Assembly (NCBI RefSeq): GCF_001544875.2
Contig: NZ_FCOA02000041.1
Location: 1-58,624 of the forward strand
Direction of reading: 5' to 3'
DNA: 58,624 nucleotides
DNA from: Caballeronia hypogeia
Lineage (GTDB): Bacteria; Pseudomonadota; Gammaproteobacteria; Burkholderiales; Burkholderiaceae
In this document: piece after piece, positions 44,916 through 52,808 of the stretch
Layout of the letters: each line of letters starts with the position of its first letter
Numbering within the stretch: the first letter of the stretch is position 1
Notes under the pieces: generated by a model
What the model was told of the DNA's origin: nothing
The model's input: the letters and a program-made list of their open reading frames with translations, nothing else
Database searches by the model: none
Program-made: the position numbers and the translations under genes

Positions 44916-45536
44916 ATGAAACTCGTTATCGGTGACAAGTTCAATTCTTCCTGGTCGATGCGTCCGTGGGTGCTGCTCAGGCACTTCGGCATTCCGTTCG
45001 ACGAAACGCTGATCCGCCTCGGCCAGCCCGACACGAAAGCAAAAATTCTCGAAGTCTCGCCGTCCGGCAAGGTGCCGTGTCTCGTCACCGACGCGGGAGA
45101 CGCCGTGTGGGAATCGCTCGCGATCGTCGAGACGATTGCCGAACTGCATCCCGAACACGCGATGTGGCCGCGCGAGCCCGCAGCCCGCGCGCGCGCCCGC
45201 AGCGTCAGCGCGGAGATGCACGCGGGTTTCGCGGACTTGCGTCAGAACATGCCGATGGAAATCACCACGCGCGCGCCGGGGAAGGGCGCGACGCCGGAGG
45301 CGCTGGCGAACATCGCGCGCATCGAGGCGATCTGGGCGGAGTGCCTGGCGAAATCGGGCGGGCCGTTCCTGTTCGGCGATTTCGGCATCGCGGACGCGAT
45401 GTTCGCGCCGGTCGTCATGCGCTTCAATACCTACGCGCCGAAGCTGAGCGCGACCTCGCTCGAATACGCGAAGCGCGTGACGGCGCTGCCGGCGGTGGCG
45501 CAATGGATCGACGGCGCGCGCGGGGAAGCGCGATGA
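44916..45536 (+). CDS. Glutathione S-transferase family protein
   Basis: Encodes 206 residues. The N-terminal thioredoxin fold (KFNSSWSMRPWVLLRHFGIP) contains Ser in the usual catalytic place, the cis-Pro motif is GKVPCLV, and WESLAIVETIAE gives the glutathione gamma-glutamyl contact. The C-terminal helical domain ends at VAQWIDGARGEAR. Substrate is unknown. It overlaps cca (ATGA). Confidence 0.9.
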   Translation: MKLVIGDKFNSSWSMRPWVLLRHFGIPFDETLIRLGQPDTKAKILEVSPSGKVPCLVTDAGDAVWESLAIVETIAELHPEHAMWPREPAARARARSVSAEMHAGFADLRQNMPMEITTRAPGKGATPEALANIARIEAIWAECLAKSGGPFLFGDFGIADAMFAPVVMRFNTYAPKLSATSLEYAKRVTALPAVAQWIDGARGEAR

Positions 45537-46765
45537 ACATCTACGCGGTAGGCGGCGCAATCCGCGACGAACTGCTGGGCGTGCCGGTGGTGGATCGCGA
45601 CTATGTCGTCGTGGGCGCGACGCCCGAGCAGATGGTGGCGCAGGGGTATCGGCCGGTGGGAAAGGACTTTCCCGTGTTTCTGCATCCCGACACGCACGAG
45701 GAATACGCGCTCGCGCGCACCGAGCGCAAGACGGCGGCGGGGTATCACGGCTTCCAGTTCTACTATTCGCCGGATGTGACGCTCGAGGAAGATCTCGCGC
45801 GGCGCGATCTGACCATCAACGCGATGGCGCGTGAAGTGAGTCCGTCGGGCGAGCTCGTCGGTCCGGTCATCGATCCGTTCGATGGCCGGTCCGACCTGAA
45901 GAACAGGCTGTTCCGGCACGTGGGCGATGCGTTCATCGAAGATCCGGTGCGGATTCTGCGGCTGGCGCGCTTCGCCGCCCGTTTCGCCGATTTCGACGTC
46001 GCGCCGGAAACCGCCGAACTGATGAAAAGGATGGTCGCGGCCGGCGAGGTCGATGCGCTCGTGCCGGAGCGCGTGTGGCAGGAGGTGTCGCGCGGACTGA
46101 TGGAGAAGAAGCCATCGCGCATGTTCGAAGTGTTGCGCGGCTGCGGCGCGCTGGTGCGGATTCTGCCCGAGGTCGATGCGCTGTGGGGCGTGCCGCAGCG
46201 TGCCGACTATCACCCGGAAGTGGACACTGGCGTGCACGTGATGATGGTGCTCGACTATGCGGCGGGGCAGCGATTCGCGTTGCCGGTGCGCTTCGCCGCG
46301 CTCACGCACGATCTCGGCAAGGCGACGACGCCGGAAGATGTATTGCCGCGACACATCGGCCATGAAGGACGAAGTGTCGATTTGTTGCGGCCGCTGTGCG
46401 AGCGGCTGCGCGTGCCGAACGAGTGTCGCGATCTGGCGGTGCTGGTGGCGCGCGAGCACGGCAATATTCATCGCGTGATGGATATGGGAGCGGCGGCGCT
46501 GGTGCGCTTGTTCGAACGCTCCGACGCGCTGCGCAAGCCGGCGCGGTTCGCGGAAGCGCTACAGGCGTGTCTTGCCGATGCGCGTGGCCGGCTCGGGCTG
46601 GAGCAGCAGCCTTATCCGCAGGCGGAGCGGTTGCGCGAAGCTCTGGTGGCGGCGCGCTCGGTCGATGCGGGAGCGGTGGCGCAGCAGTGCGCCGATCAGC
46701 CTTCCAGGATCAAGGATGCGGTGCATGACGCGCGGGTTCAGGCGGTGAAGGACGCGTTGGCGTGA
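45533..46765 (+). CDS. cca: Multifunctional CCA tRNA nucleotidyltransferase
   Basis: Encodes 410 residues, the length of the E. coli type with an HD domain. It adds and repairs the 3' CCA of tRNAs; the HD domain adds phosphatase and phosphodiesterase activity. Motifs in order: YAVGGAIRDELLG, DRDYVVVG (metal-binding carboxylates), RRDLTINAMA, FIEDPVRILRLARFAARFA, and the HD motif ALTHDLGKATT. Start chosen at the ATG overlapping the GST stop. Confidence 0.96.
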   Translation: MNIYAVGGAIRDELLGVPVVDRDYVVVGATPEQMVAQGYRPVGKDFPVFLHPDTHEEYALARTERKTAAGYHGFQFYYSPDVTLEEDLARRDLTINAMAREVSPSGELVGPVIDPFDGRSDLKNRLFRHVGDAFIEDPVRILRLARFAARFADFDVAPETAELMKRMVAAGEVDALVPERVWQEVSRGLMEKKPSRMFEVLRGCGALVRILPEVDALWGVPQRADYHPEVDTGVHVMMVLDYAAGQRFALPVRFAALTHDLGKATTPEDVLPRHIGHEGRSVDLLRPLCERLRVPNECRDLAVLVAREHGNIHRVMDMGAAALVRLFERSDALRKPARFAEALQACLADARGRLGLEQQPYPQAERLREALVAARSVDAGAVAQQCADQPSRIKDAVHDARVQAVKDALA

Positions 46766-46781
46766 ACCGCTCATGAGCCGC

Positions 46782-47420
46782 TCAGAAAGCGCTGGCCTTG
46801 GACCTGGTTTCGGCGTCGGTTTTAGCTCGTGCCGCCGCCTGCCGTGATTTGTCCGTCACGTAGACGGCGCAGTTGCTGATCGAGCCCGCCAGTTGCCGCA
46901 GCTCCATTTTCAGGTTTGGACCTTCCCAGGTCAGAACCTCATTCGCGAATGACGCGCCGGCACGATTTTGCACCGTTTGCCGCTCCGATTTCGAAGCCGG
47001 GCCATAACGCTCGATGAGCATGGTCTTGAGCGCCGCGAAATTATCGGTCTTGGTTTGAATCGACAGCGAATACGGCACTTGTTCGTCGTTCGTGATCCCC
47101 ATCAGGTAATACTTGAAGCCAAGATCCGGGGCGTGCTCGAACACCACCATGCCTTTGCTGGTGCCCACGATTTTCCAGCACATCGCATTTGTCTGCGGCG
47201 GACCCGGGACACATACTGGAACCGATAACGGTTCTCCCAGCTTGACGCCGAGAAACGACGCTGGCTCATCCCAGGCGGATTTCTCCGTTGTCTGCGACAC
47301 GGCTTCGCGAGACAGCGCGCAAATAAGCATCACTGCGATGACTGGCAGGCACCATATCGCAAGAAGCAGGATGGGAATTCGCCTTATTCCGGCGCGAGAG
47401 GATCGGGAGACGGTTTCCAT
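46782..47420 (-). CDS. Hypothetical exported or membrane-anchored protein
   Basis: Encodes 212 residues from ATG 47420, chosen over a GTG 18 nt earlier because AAGGAA lies 6 nt before it. A hydrophobic segment near residues 14-36 (IPILLLAIWCLPVIAVMLICA) is a signal peptide or anchor. The remaining domain has paired cysteines (VPVCVPG, AMCWKI, ISNCAVYV) and mixed beta-strand and helix character. I do not recognise the family. Codon use is less GC-rich than its neighbours. It is convergent with cca. Confidence 0.65.
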   Translation of the reverse strand: METVSRSSRAGIRRIPILLLAIWCLPVIAVMLICALSREAVSQTTEKSAWDEPASFLGVKLGEPLSVPVCVPGPPQTNAMCWKIVGTSKGMVVFEHAPDLGFKYYLMGITNDEQVPYSLSIQTKTDNFAALKTMLIERYGPASKSERQTVQNRAGASFANEVLTWEGPNLKMELRQLAGSISNCAVYVTDKSRQAAARAKTDAETRSKASAF

Positions 47421-47529
47421 ATCGGTTTCCTTCGACACGATCGTTGCCTTTATTGAATAAAGGGCAACGGCCGCGCGTCAATGAATTCAAATGACGTGTA
47501 TGGAAACTCTAGTTTTAAAAATCGGACAG

Positions 47530-47558
47530 AAAAAGCGCGAATCAGAACATGATTCGCG
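47530..47558 (-). terminator. Intrinsic terminator of the methyltransferase-DUF2905 operon
   Basis: Read on the minus strand, CGCGAATCA and TGATTCGCG form a perfect 9-bp stem (47558 down to 47536) around TGTTC, followed by CTTTTT. Confidence 0.8.
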
Positions 47559-47579
47559 TCAAAGAGAACGAAACACGCT

Positions 47580-47774
47580 TCAAAGCGCCCGCGCGATAAA
47601 CGAAAGCAGCAGCGAAAGCAGCAACGTCGACATGAACGGAAACGAATATTCGCGCCCGAAGATTCGCAGAGTGAAATCCCCCGGCAGTCTCCCGATGCCG
47701 ATCTTCTTGAGCCACGGCATCGACCCGGAAAGAATCGCCAGGGCGATGAACGTCGTCAGCAGCCAGCGAATCAT
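47580..47774 (-). CDS. DUF2905 family small membrane protein
   Basis: Encodes 64 residues from ATG 47774, 10 bp after the methyltransferase stop. Two membrane helices (WLLTTFIALAILSGSMPWL and STLLLSLLLSFIARAL) flank the family signature KKIGIGRLPGDF. Function is unknown. An upstream start at 47822 would overlap the methyltransferase and lacks support. Confidence 0.88.
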   Translation of the reverse strand: MIRWLLTTFIALAILSGSMPWLKKIGIGRLPGDFTLRIFGREYSFPFMSTLLLSLLLSFIARAL

Positions 47775-47784
47775 GGCGAAGCAC

Positions 47785-48990
47785 TCATAGCGTATGTGAC
47801 CGGTCGCCTGCCGCGAAGGCATCGACCGTTCCGGGAATGCCGCGCGAAAACGCGATCACCTTGAACAACTCGCCCATTTCCGCCTCGGAGAGCAGCTTCT
47901 GCACCGCGTTCGCGGCAGGCAGGAAGCGCGGCACATCGGAGGGATCGAGTTCATCGAGCACATCGGTGATTCCGGCGTTCATCAGAAACCGCGCCTGCGA
48001 TGTGAAGCCCAGCAAATCCGCGCCCGTCTCGACGCCCGCCTCCGCAATGCCTGTGAACTCCACGTGCGCGGTAATGTCCTGCAGGCCCGGATAGAGAAAC
48101 GGGTCAGCGTGCGCGCGATGCCGGTAATGGCACATCAGCGTGCCGGTCGCGCGCTGCGCGTGATAGAACTCGCGCCGCGGAAATCCATAGTCGATGAAAA
48201 ACGCCGCGCCGCGCGTGAGCATCGTGCAGACAGTGTTCGTGAAGGCAAGCGCCGCTTCGTGCGTCTCGGTCACGTATTCGGCAAACGGTTCATCGTTGGC
48301 TTCGTCGATGGCCGCGTCGATCAGATCGATCTGTGTATCACGCGCGACCGGCCGGTCGTCGAAGGCGAAGCGGTCGTTCAGCACCACCACGCCGCGCTCG
48401 TGCCACGCGCCCAGCTTGCGCACGACGAGCCGCACCGGCATCGCGTCGAGCACTTCGTTGCCTATCACTACGCCTTCGAACGCATCGGGCAGCGCATCGA
48501 GCCAGATCACCTTCGCGGCGAGCCCGGGCGCGTGCTTTTCGATGGTCTCGCGTTGCCGCGCGCGCAGTTCGCCCGACAAATCGACGATCGCGTAGCTGTC
48601 GATATCGACGTCCAGATCGGATAGCGCGGTCAACAAACCAGCCGCGAGCTTGCCCGTCCCAGCGCCGAACTCCATCAGCCGCCGCGTGCCGCTTTCCTTC
48701 AGCGCCTGGGCAACCGGCCGCGCAAGCGTGGTCGCGAAAAGCGGGGACAATTCGGGCGCCGTGACGAAATCGCTGCCGTCTTCCGCCCAGCGGCCGAATT
48801 TCATCGCGCCGCCGCTGTAATAGCCGAGCCCGGGCGCGTAGAGCGCGAGCTCCATATAACGGTCGAACGGCAGCCAGCCGCCGGCCGCGGCAATGCGCCC
48901 GCGAATCAGGTCTGTAAGCGCTTCGGACTGCGCGAGCGCGTCGGCGCCCGGAGCAGGTAAACTATCGGATTGTCTGGCATTCGGATTCAT
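47785..48990 (-). CDS. DUF185 SAM-dependent methyltransferase (MidA/NDUFAF7-like)
   Basis: Encodes 401 residues from ATG 48990. The SAM-binding site RRLMEFGAGTGKLAAGLL and the following DLSGELRARQRE are clear, with the family core PFDRYMELALYAPGLGYYSGG before it and VVIGNEVLDAMPVRLVV after it. In mitochondria the homologue NDUFAF7 methylates an arginine of complex I. The bacterial substrate is unknown. It is co-transcribed with DUF2905 and divergent from a pterin reductase, with only 13 bp between starts. Confidence 0.88.
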   Translation of the reverse strand: MNPNARQSDSLPAPGADALAQSEALTDLIRGRIAAAGGWLPFDRYMELALYAPGLGYYSGGAMKFGRWAEDGSDFVTAPELSPLFATTLARPVAQALKESGTRRLMEFGAGTGKLAAGLLTALSDLDVDIDSYAIVDLSGELRARQRETIEKHAPGLAAKVIWLDALPDAFEGVVIGNEVLDAMPVRLVVRKLGAWHERGVVVLNDRFAFDDRPVARDTQIDLIDAAIDEANDEPFAEYVTETHEAALAFTNTVCTMLTRGAAFFIDYGFPRREFYHAQRATGTLMCHYRHRAHADPFLYPGLQDITAHVEFTGIAEAGVETGADLLGFTSQARFLMNAGITDVLDELDPSDVPRFLPAANAVQKLLSEAEMGELFKVIAFSRGIPGTVDAFAAGDRSHTL

Positions 48991-49003
48991 CCCAGTATTG
49001 TAA

Positions 49004-49858
49004 ATGAGCGCTTCCAAGCCGTTTTCTTCCGTCAATTCGCCGTCTTCCGGTCCCGTTTCGCCGTCCCGCGCCGTGCTGGTCACGGGCGCGGCCAGGCGCA
49101 TCGGGCGCGGCGTCGCGCTGGAATTCGCGCGGCAGGGCTGGAACGTGGCCGTGCATTACGGCGGTTCCGAGCGCGAAGCGCATGAAACCGTCGCGGAAAT
49201 CGAGGCGCTCGGGCGTCGCGCGGTCGCGCTGAAGGCGGATCTCGGCGTCGAAGCCGAAGTCGCGCGACTCGTGCCGGCGTGCGTCGAGGCGTTCGGCGAG
49301 CTGAACTGCATCGTGAACTGCGCTTCGCGCTTCGATGAAGACTCGGCCACGGACTTCGGCTACGCGAAACTGCTGGAGATGACCGCCGTGAATGTCGCCG
49401 CGCCCGTACTGCTCGCGCGCATGCTGCACGAAATCACGCCGGACGAAGGCGGGCACGACGACGCGAAACGCGGTGTCGTCATCAACGTGCTCGACCAGAA
49501 GCTGTACAACATGAATCCTGACTACCTGTCGTACACGCTGACCAAGGCCGCGCTCGAAAACGCGACCGTCGCGCTGGCGCAGGCGCTGGGACCGAAGCTG
49601 CGGGTCGCGGGACTCGCGCCCGGACTGACGCTGATTTCCACGGGGCAGACGCCCGCGTCGTTCGAGGCGGCGCATCGCGTGACGCCGCTCAACCGCGCAT
49701 CGACCGTGGCGGACGTGGCGCAGGCCGCATGCTACTTGGCGAACGCCCACGGCGTGACGGGCACGACGCTAGTCGTCGACGGCGGCCAGCATCTCGTGCC
49801 GAGCCCGCGCGACGTGATGTACATGTTCGCCACGCACAAGGCCGCGACCACGCCGTAA
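49004..49858 (+). CDS. SDR-family pteridine reductase (FolM/PTR1-like)
   Basis: Encodes 284 residues. Short-chain dehydrogenase with the cofactor loop LVTGAARRIGRGVA; the Arg-rich TGAARRIG form is typical of pteridine and dihydromonapterin reductases. It has CIVNCAS and the catalytic YLSYTLTKAAL (Tyr-x3-Lys). The C-terminal VTGTTLVVDGGQHL is conserved. It lies directly before folB, supporting a pterin/folate role. Confidence 0.82.
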   Translation: MSASKPFSSVNSPSSGPVSPSRAVLVTGAARRIGRGVALEFARQGWNVAVHYGGSEREAHETVAEIEALGRRAVALKADLGVEAEVARLVPACVEAFGELNCIVNCASRFDEDSATDFGYAKLLEMTAVNVAAPVLLARMLHEITPDEGGHDDAKRGVVINVLDQKLYNMNPDYLSYTLTKAALENATVALAQALGPKLRVAGLAPGLTLISTGQTPASFEAAHRVTPLNRASTVADVAQAACYLANAHGVTGTTLVVDGGQHLVPSPRDVMYMFATHKAATTP

Positions 49859-49880
49859 CGTTTAATTTTTGGATGAAACC

Positions 49881-50291
49881 ATGCTTGCCGCACTTTCGCA
49901 TCCCCGGCTGACCGATTGCCGGCGGCTTTTTCTGCGCAATTACGAAGTGCGCATCAATATCGGTGTGCATGACTTCGAGAAGCGCGGCGAGCAACGCGTC
50001 GTGATCAATGTCGAGTTGTTCGTGCCGCTCGCGCTGTCGACGCCCGTCGCGGACAAGCTCGACGAAGTCGTCGATTACGACTTCATGCGCTCGACCATCG
50101 CGCAGCGCGTGAAGCGCGGCCACATTCACCTGCAGGAAACGCTGTGCGACGACGTCGCGGCCGCGCTGCTCGCGCATCCGAACGTGCGCGCCGTGGCCGT
50201 ATCGACGGAAAAGCCCGACGTCTATCCCGATTGCGACGCGGTGGGCGTCGAAGTCTTTCGCATCAAAGAAGACCAAAAGGAACGAGCATGA
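49881..50291 (+). CDS. folB: Dihydroneopterin aldolase (FolB family)
   Basis: Encodes 136 residues from ATG 49881. It cleaves 7,8-dihydroneopterin to 6-hydroxymethyl-dihydropterin and glycolaldehyde in folate synthesis. The family pattern is present: YEVRINIGVHDFEKRGEQ with the conserved Glu, VVDYDFMRSTI in the middle, HLQETLCDDVAAALL, and the C-terminal STEKPD lysine. Somewhat longer than average at the N-terminus. Its stop overlaps ttcA. A FolX-type epimerase role cannot be excluded. Confidence 0.85.
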   Translation: MLAALSHPRLTDCRRLFLRNYEVRINIGVHDFEKRGEQRVVINVELFVPLALSTPVADKLDEVVDYDFMRSTIAQRVKRGHIHLQETLCDDVAAALLAHPNVRAVAVSTEKPDVYPDCDAVGVEVFRIKEDQKERA

Positions 50292-51247
50292 ACGCGCGTG
50301 ACACGACTGAAACGGCCGACGAGCAAAAGCCCGCGCGCGAGCCCTTGACCCGCCGCCAGCAGAAGGAAGCGTACGAGAACAACAAGCTCTTCAAGCGCAT
50401 CGTGCGCCAGGTGGGCGAGGCGATCGGCGACTTCAACATGATCGAGGAAGGCGACAAGGTCATGGTCTGCCTGTCCGGCGGCAAGGACAGTTACGCGATG
50501 CTCGAAATCCTCATGCGCCTGCGCGAGCGCGCGCCGATCAACTTCGACATCGTCGCCGTGAATCTCGACCAGAAACAGCCGGGCTTTCCGGAGCACGTGC
50601 TGCCGGAATACCTGAGCAAGCTCGACATTCCGTTTCACATCGAGAATCAGGACACGTACAGCATCGTCAAGCGGCTCGTGCCGGAAGGCAAGACCACGTG
50701 CTCGCTGTGCTCGCGGCTTCGGCGCGGCATTCTGTATCGCGTGGCGGGCGAGCTCGGCGCGACCAAGATCGCGCTCGGCCATCATCGCGACGACATCATT
50801 CAGACGCTGCTGCTCAACATGTTCTACGGCGGCAAGCTGAAGGGCATGCCGCCCAAGCTGCAGTCGGACGACGGCAAGAATGTCGTGATCCGCCCGCTCG
50901 CCTACGTGAAGGAAGTCGATCTCGAAAAGTATGCGGAATTGCGCGAATTCCCGATCATCCCGTGCAACCTGTGCGGCAGTCAGCCGAATCTGAAACGCGC
51001 GGAGATGAAGGCGCTGGTGCGCGACTGGGACAAGCGTTTTCCGGGACGCGTGGACAACATGTTCAGCGCGCTGTCGAACGTGGTGCCGTCGCATCTGATG
51101 GACAGCAAGCTGTTTCCGTTCGCGAGCCTGCGCGCCACAGGTGAGGCCGATCCGCAGGGCGATATCGCCTTCGACGAAGAACCGTGCGCAAGCGAACCGT
51201 CAGCTTCGCCCCGCGCCATTTCAATTGTGCAGATCGACGACCTGTAA
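50288..51247 (+). CDS. ttcA: tRNA 2-thiocytidine(32) synthetase TtcA
   Basis: Encodes 319 residues. It thiolates cytidine 32 in some tRNA anticodon loops, using ATP and a [4Fe-4S] cluster. The PP-loop SGGKDS is at residues 63-68; the cluster cysteines are C138 and C141 (CSLC), with C226 and C229 (CNLC) providing the third ligand region. Translationally coupled to folB by an ATGA overlap. Confidence 0.95.
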   Translation: MNARDTTETADEQKPAREPLTRRQQKEAYENNKLFKRIVRQVGEAIGDFNMIEEGDKVMVCLSGGKDSYAMLEILMRLRERAPINFDIVAVNLDQKQPGFPEHVLPEYLSKLDIPFHIENQDTYSIVKRLVPEGKTTCSLCSRLRRGILYRVAGELGATKIALGHHRDDIIQTLLLNMFYGGKLKGMPPKLQSDDGKNVVIRPLAYVKEVDLEKYAELREFPIIPCNLCGSQPNLKRAEMKALVRDWDKRFPGRVDNMFSALSNVVPSHLMDSKLFPFASLRATGEADPQGDIAFDEEPCASEPSASPRAISIVQIDDL

Positions 51248-51303
51248 CCATTGTCAAACAAGGACGCAGCGTGTGCTCTCCCGCACTGCGTCAAAGGACC
51301 CGG

Positions 51304-51312
51304 TGCTATATT
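51304..51312 (+). promoter_or_regulatory. Extended -10 promoter for glmU
   Basis: TGC-TATATT (51304-51312) lies 33 bp before the glmU ATG. No good -35 hexamer is visible at the matching distance. Confidence 0.5.
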
Positions 51313-51345
51313 GACCGCTCGTTATTCCCAGCAAGGCTCCCTGCG

Positions 51346-52707
51346 ATGAACATCGTGATTCTGGCTGCCGGCATGGGCAAGCGCATGCGCTCCGCTCTGC
51401 CGAAGGTACTTCATTCATTGGCGGGCAAGCCGCTGCTTGCGCATGTCATCGACACGGCGCGCACGCTGTCGCCGACGCGACTCGTGGTCGTCGTCGGCCA
51501 CGGCGCGGACAAGGTCCGCGAAGCCGTCGGCGCACCGGACGTTCAATTTGCCGTGCAAGACCGCCAGCTCGGCACCGGCCACGCCGTGCAGCAGGCGCTG
51601 CCGCTACTCGATCCCTCGGTTCCCACGCTCGTGCTGTACGGCGACGTGCCGCTCACGCGCGCCAGCACGCTGAAGCGTCTGGTCGATGCCGCGGGCGCGG
51701 AGCGTTACGGGGTGCTGACGGTCACCGTGGGTGATCCGGCCGGTTACGGGCGCATCGTGCGCGACGGCGCGGGCAAGGTCAAAAAGATCGTCGAGCAGAA
51801 GGACGCGAGCGAGGAAGAGCGGCGCATCGCGGAAATCAACACCGGCATCGTGATCACGCCGACGCGCACGCTCGAAACCTGGCTCGCGTCGCTCAAAAAC
51901 AACAACGCGCAGGGCGAGTTCTATCTGACCGACGTGGTCGAGCGCGCCATCGAGTCGGGCGTCGAAGTGGTCACCGCACAGCCGGACGCCGAGTGGGAAA
52001 CGCTCGGCGTGAACAGCAAGATTCAGCTCGCGGAACTGGAGCGCATCCATCAACGCAACGTGGCGAACGCGCTGCTGGACGCCGGCGTCACGCTGATGGA
52101 CCCCGCGCGCATCGACGTGCGCGGCACGCTGGAATGCGGCGCGGACGTGACCATCGACGTGAACTGCGTGTTCGAAGGGCGCGTGAAGATCGCGGATAAC
52201 GTGAGCATCGGCCCGAATTGCGTGATCCGCGACGCCGAAATTGGCGCGGGCACGCGTGTCGATGCCTACACGCATATCGAAGGCGCCACGACCGGCGCGA
52301 ATGTCGTGCTCGGACCGTACGCGCGGCTGCGTCCGGGCGCGAAGTTGTCGGACGAAGCGCATATCGGCAACTTCGTCGAAGTGAAGAATGCAGTGCTCGG
52401 CCGCGGCTCGAAGGCGAATCATCTGACGTATATCGGCGACTCGGACGTCGGCGCGCGCGTGAACATCGGCGCGGGCACGATCACCTGCAACTACGACGGC
52501 GCGAACAAGCATCGCACGGTGATCGGCGATGACGTGTTCATCGGCTCCGACACGCAACTGGTCGCGCCGGTGCGCGTGGGCCGCGGCGTGACGATCGCGG
52601 CGGGCACCACGGTGTGGAAGGACGTCGCCGACGACGCGATGGTGCTCAACGAGAAGGTGCAGGTCAGCAAGACGGGTTACGTGCGCCCGGTCAAGAAGAA
52701 GTCGTAA
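51346..52707 (+). CDS. glmU: Bifunctional GlcN-1-P acetyltransferase / GlcNAc-1-P uridyltransferase
   Basis: Encodes 453 residues from ATG 51346. It makes UDP-GlcNAc, precursor of peptidoglycan and LPS. The N-terminal pyrophosphorylase begins VILAAGMGKRMRSALPK, with YGDVPLT in the active site. From about residue 250 the chain is a left-handed beta-helix of hexapeptide repeats carrying the acetyltransferase, with NFVEVKNAVLGRGSKANHLTY and GTITCNYDGANKH. It is upstream of glmS, the preceding step in the pathway, with only 101 bp between them. Confidence 0.97.
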   Translation: MNIVILAAGMGKRMRSALPKVLHSLAGKPLLAHVIDTARTLSPTRLVVVVGHGADKVREAVGAPDVQFAVQDRQLGTGHAVQQALPLLDPSVPTLVLYGDVPLTRASTLKRLVDAAGAERYGVLTVTVGDPAGYGRIVRDGAGKVKKIVEQKDASEEERRIAEINTGIVITPTRTLETWLASLKNNNAQGEFYLTDVVERAIESGVEVVTAQPDAEWETLGVNSKIQLAELERIHQRNVANALLDAGVTLMDPARIDVRGTLECGADVTIDVNCVFEGRVKIADNVSIGPNCVIRDAEIGAGTRVDAYTHIEGATTGANVVLGPYARLRPGAKLSDEAHIGNFVEVKNAVLGRGSKANHLTYIGDSDVGARVNIGAGTITCNYDGANKHRTVIGDDVFIGSDTQLVAPVRVGRGVTIAAGTTVWKDVADDAMVLNEKVQVSKTGYVRPVKKKS

Positions 52708-52808
52708 GGCTGTCGGTTTCGCGTGGTTGCTGTCAGTCAGACGCGCGCGGCTATTGCTCCGATCGTGAGCGCCGCGTTTCAAAACGAAAGGTTCAAAGGA
52801 TAACGCCC

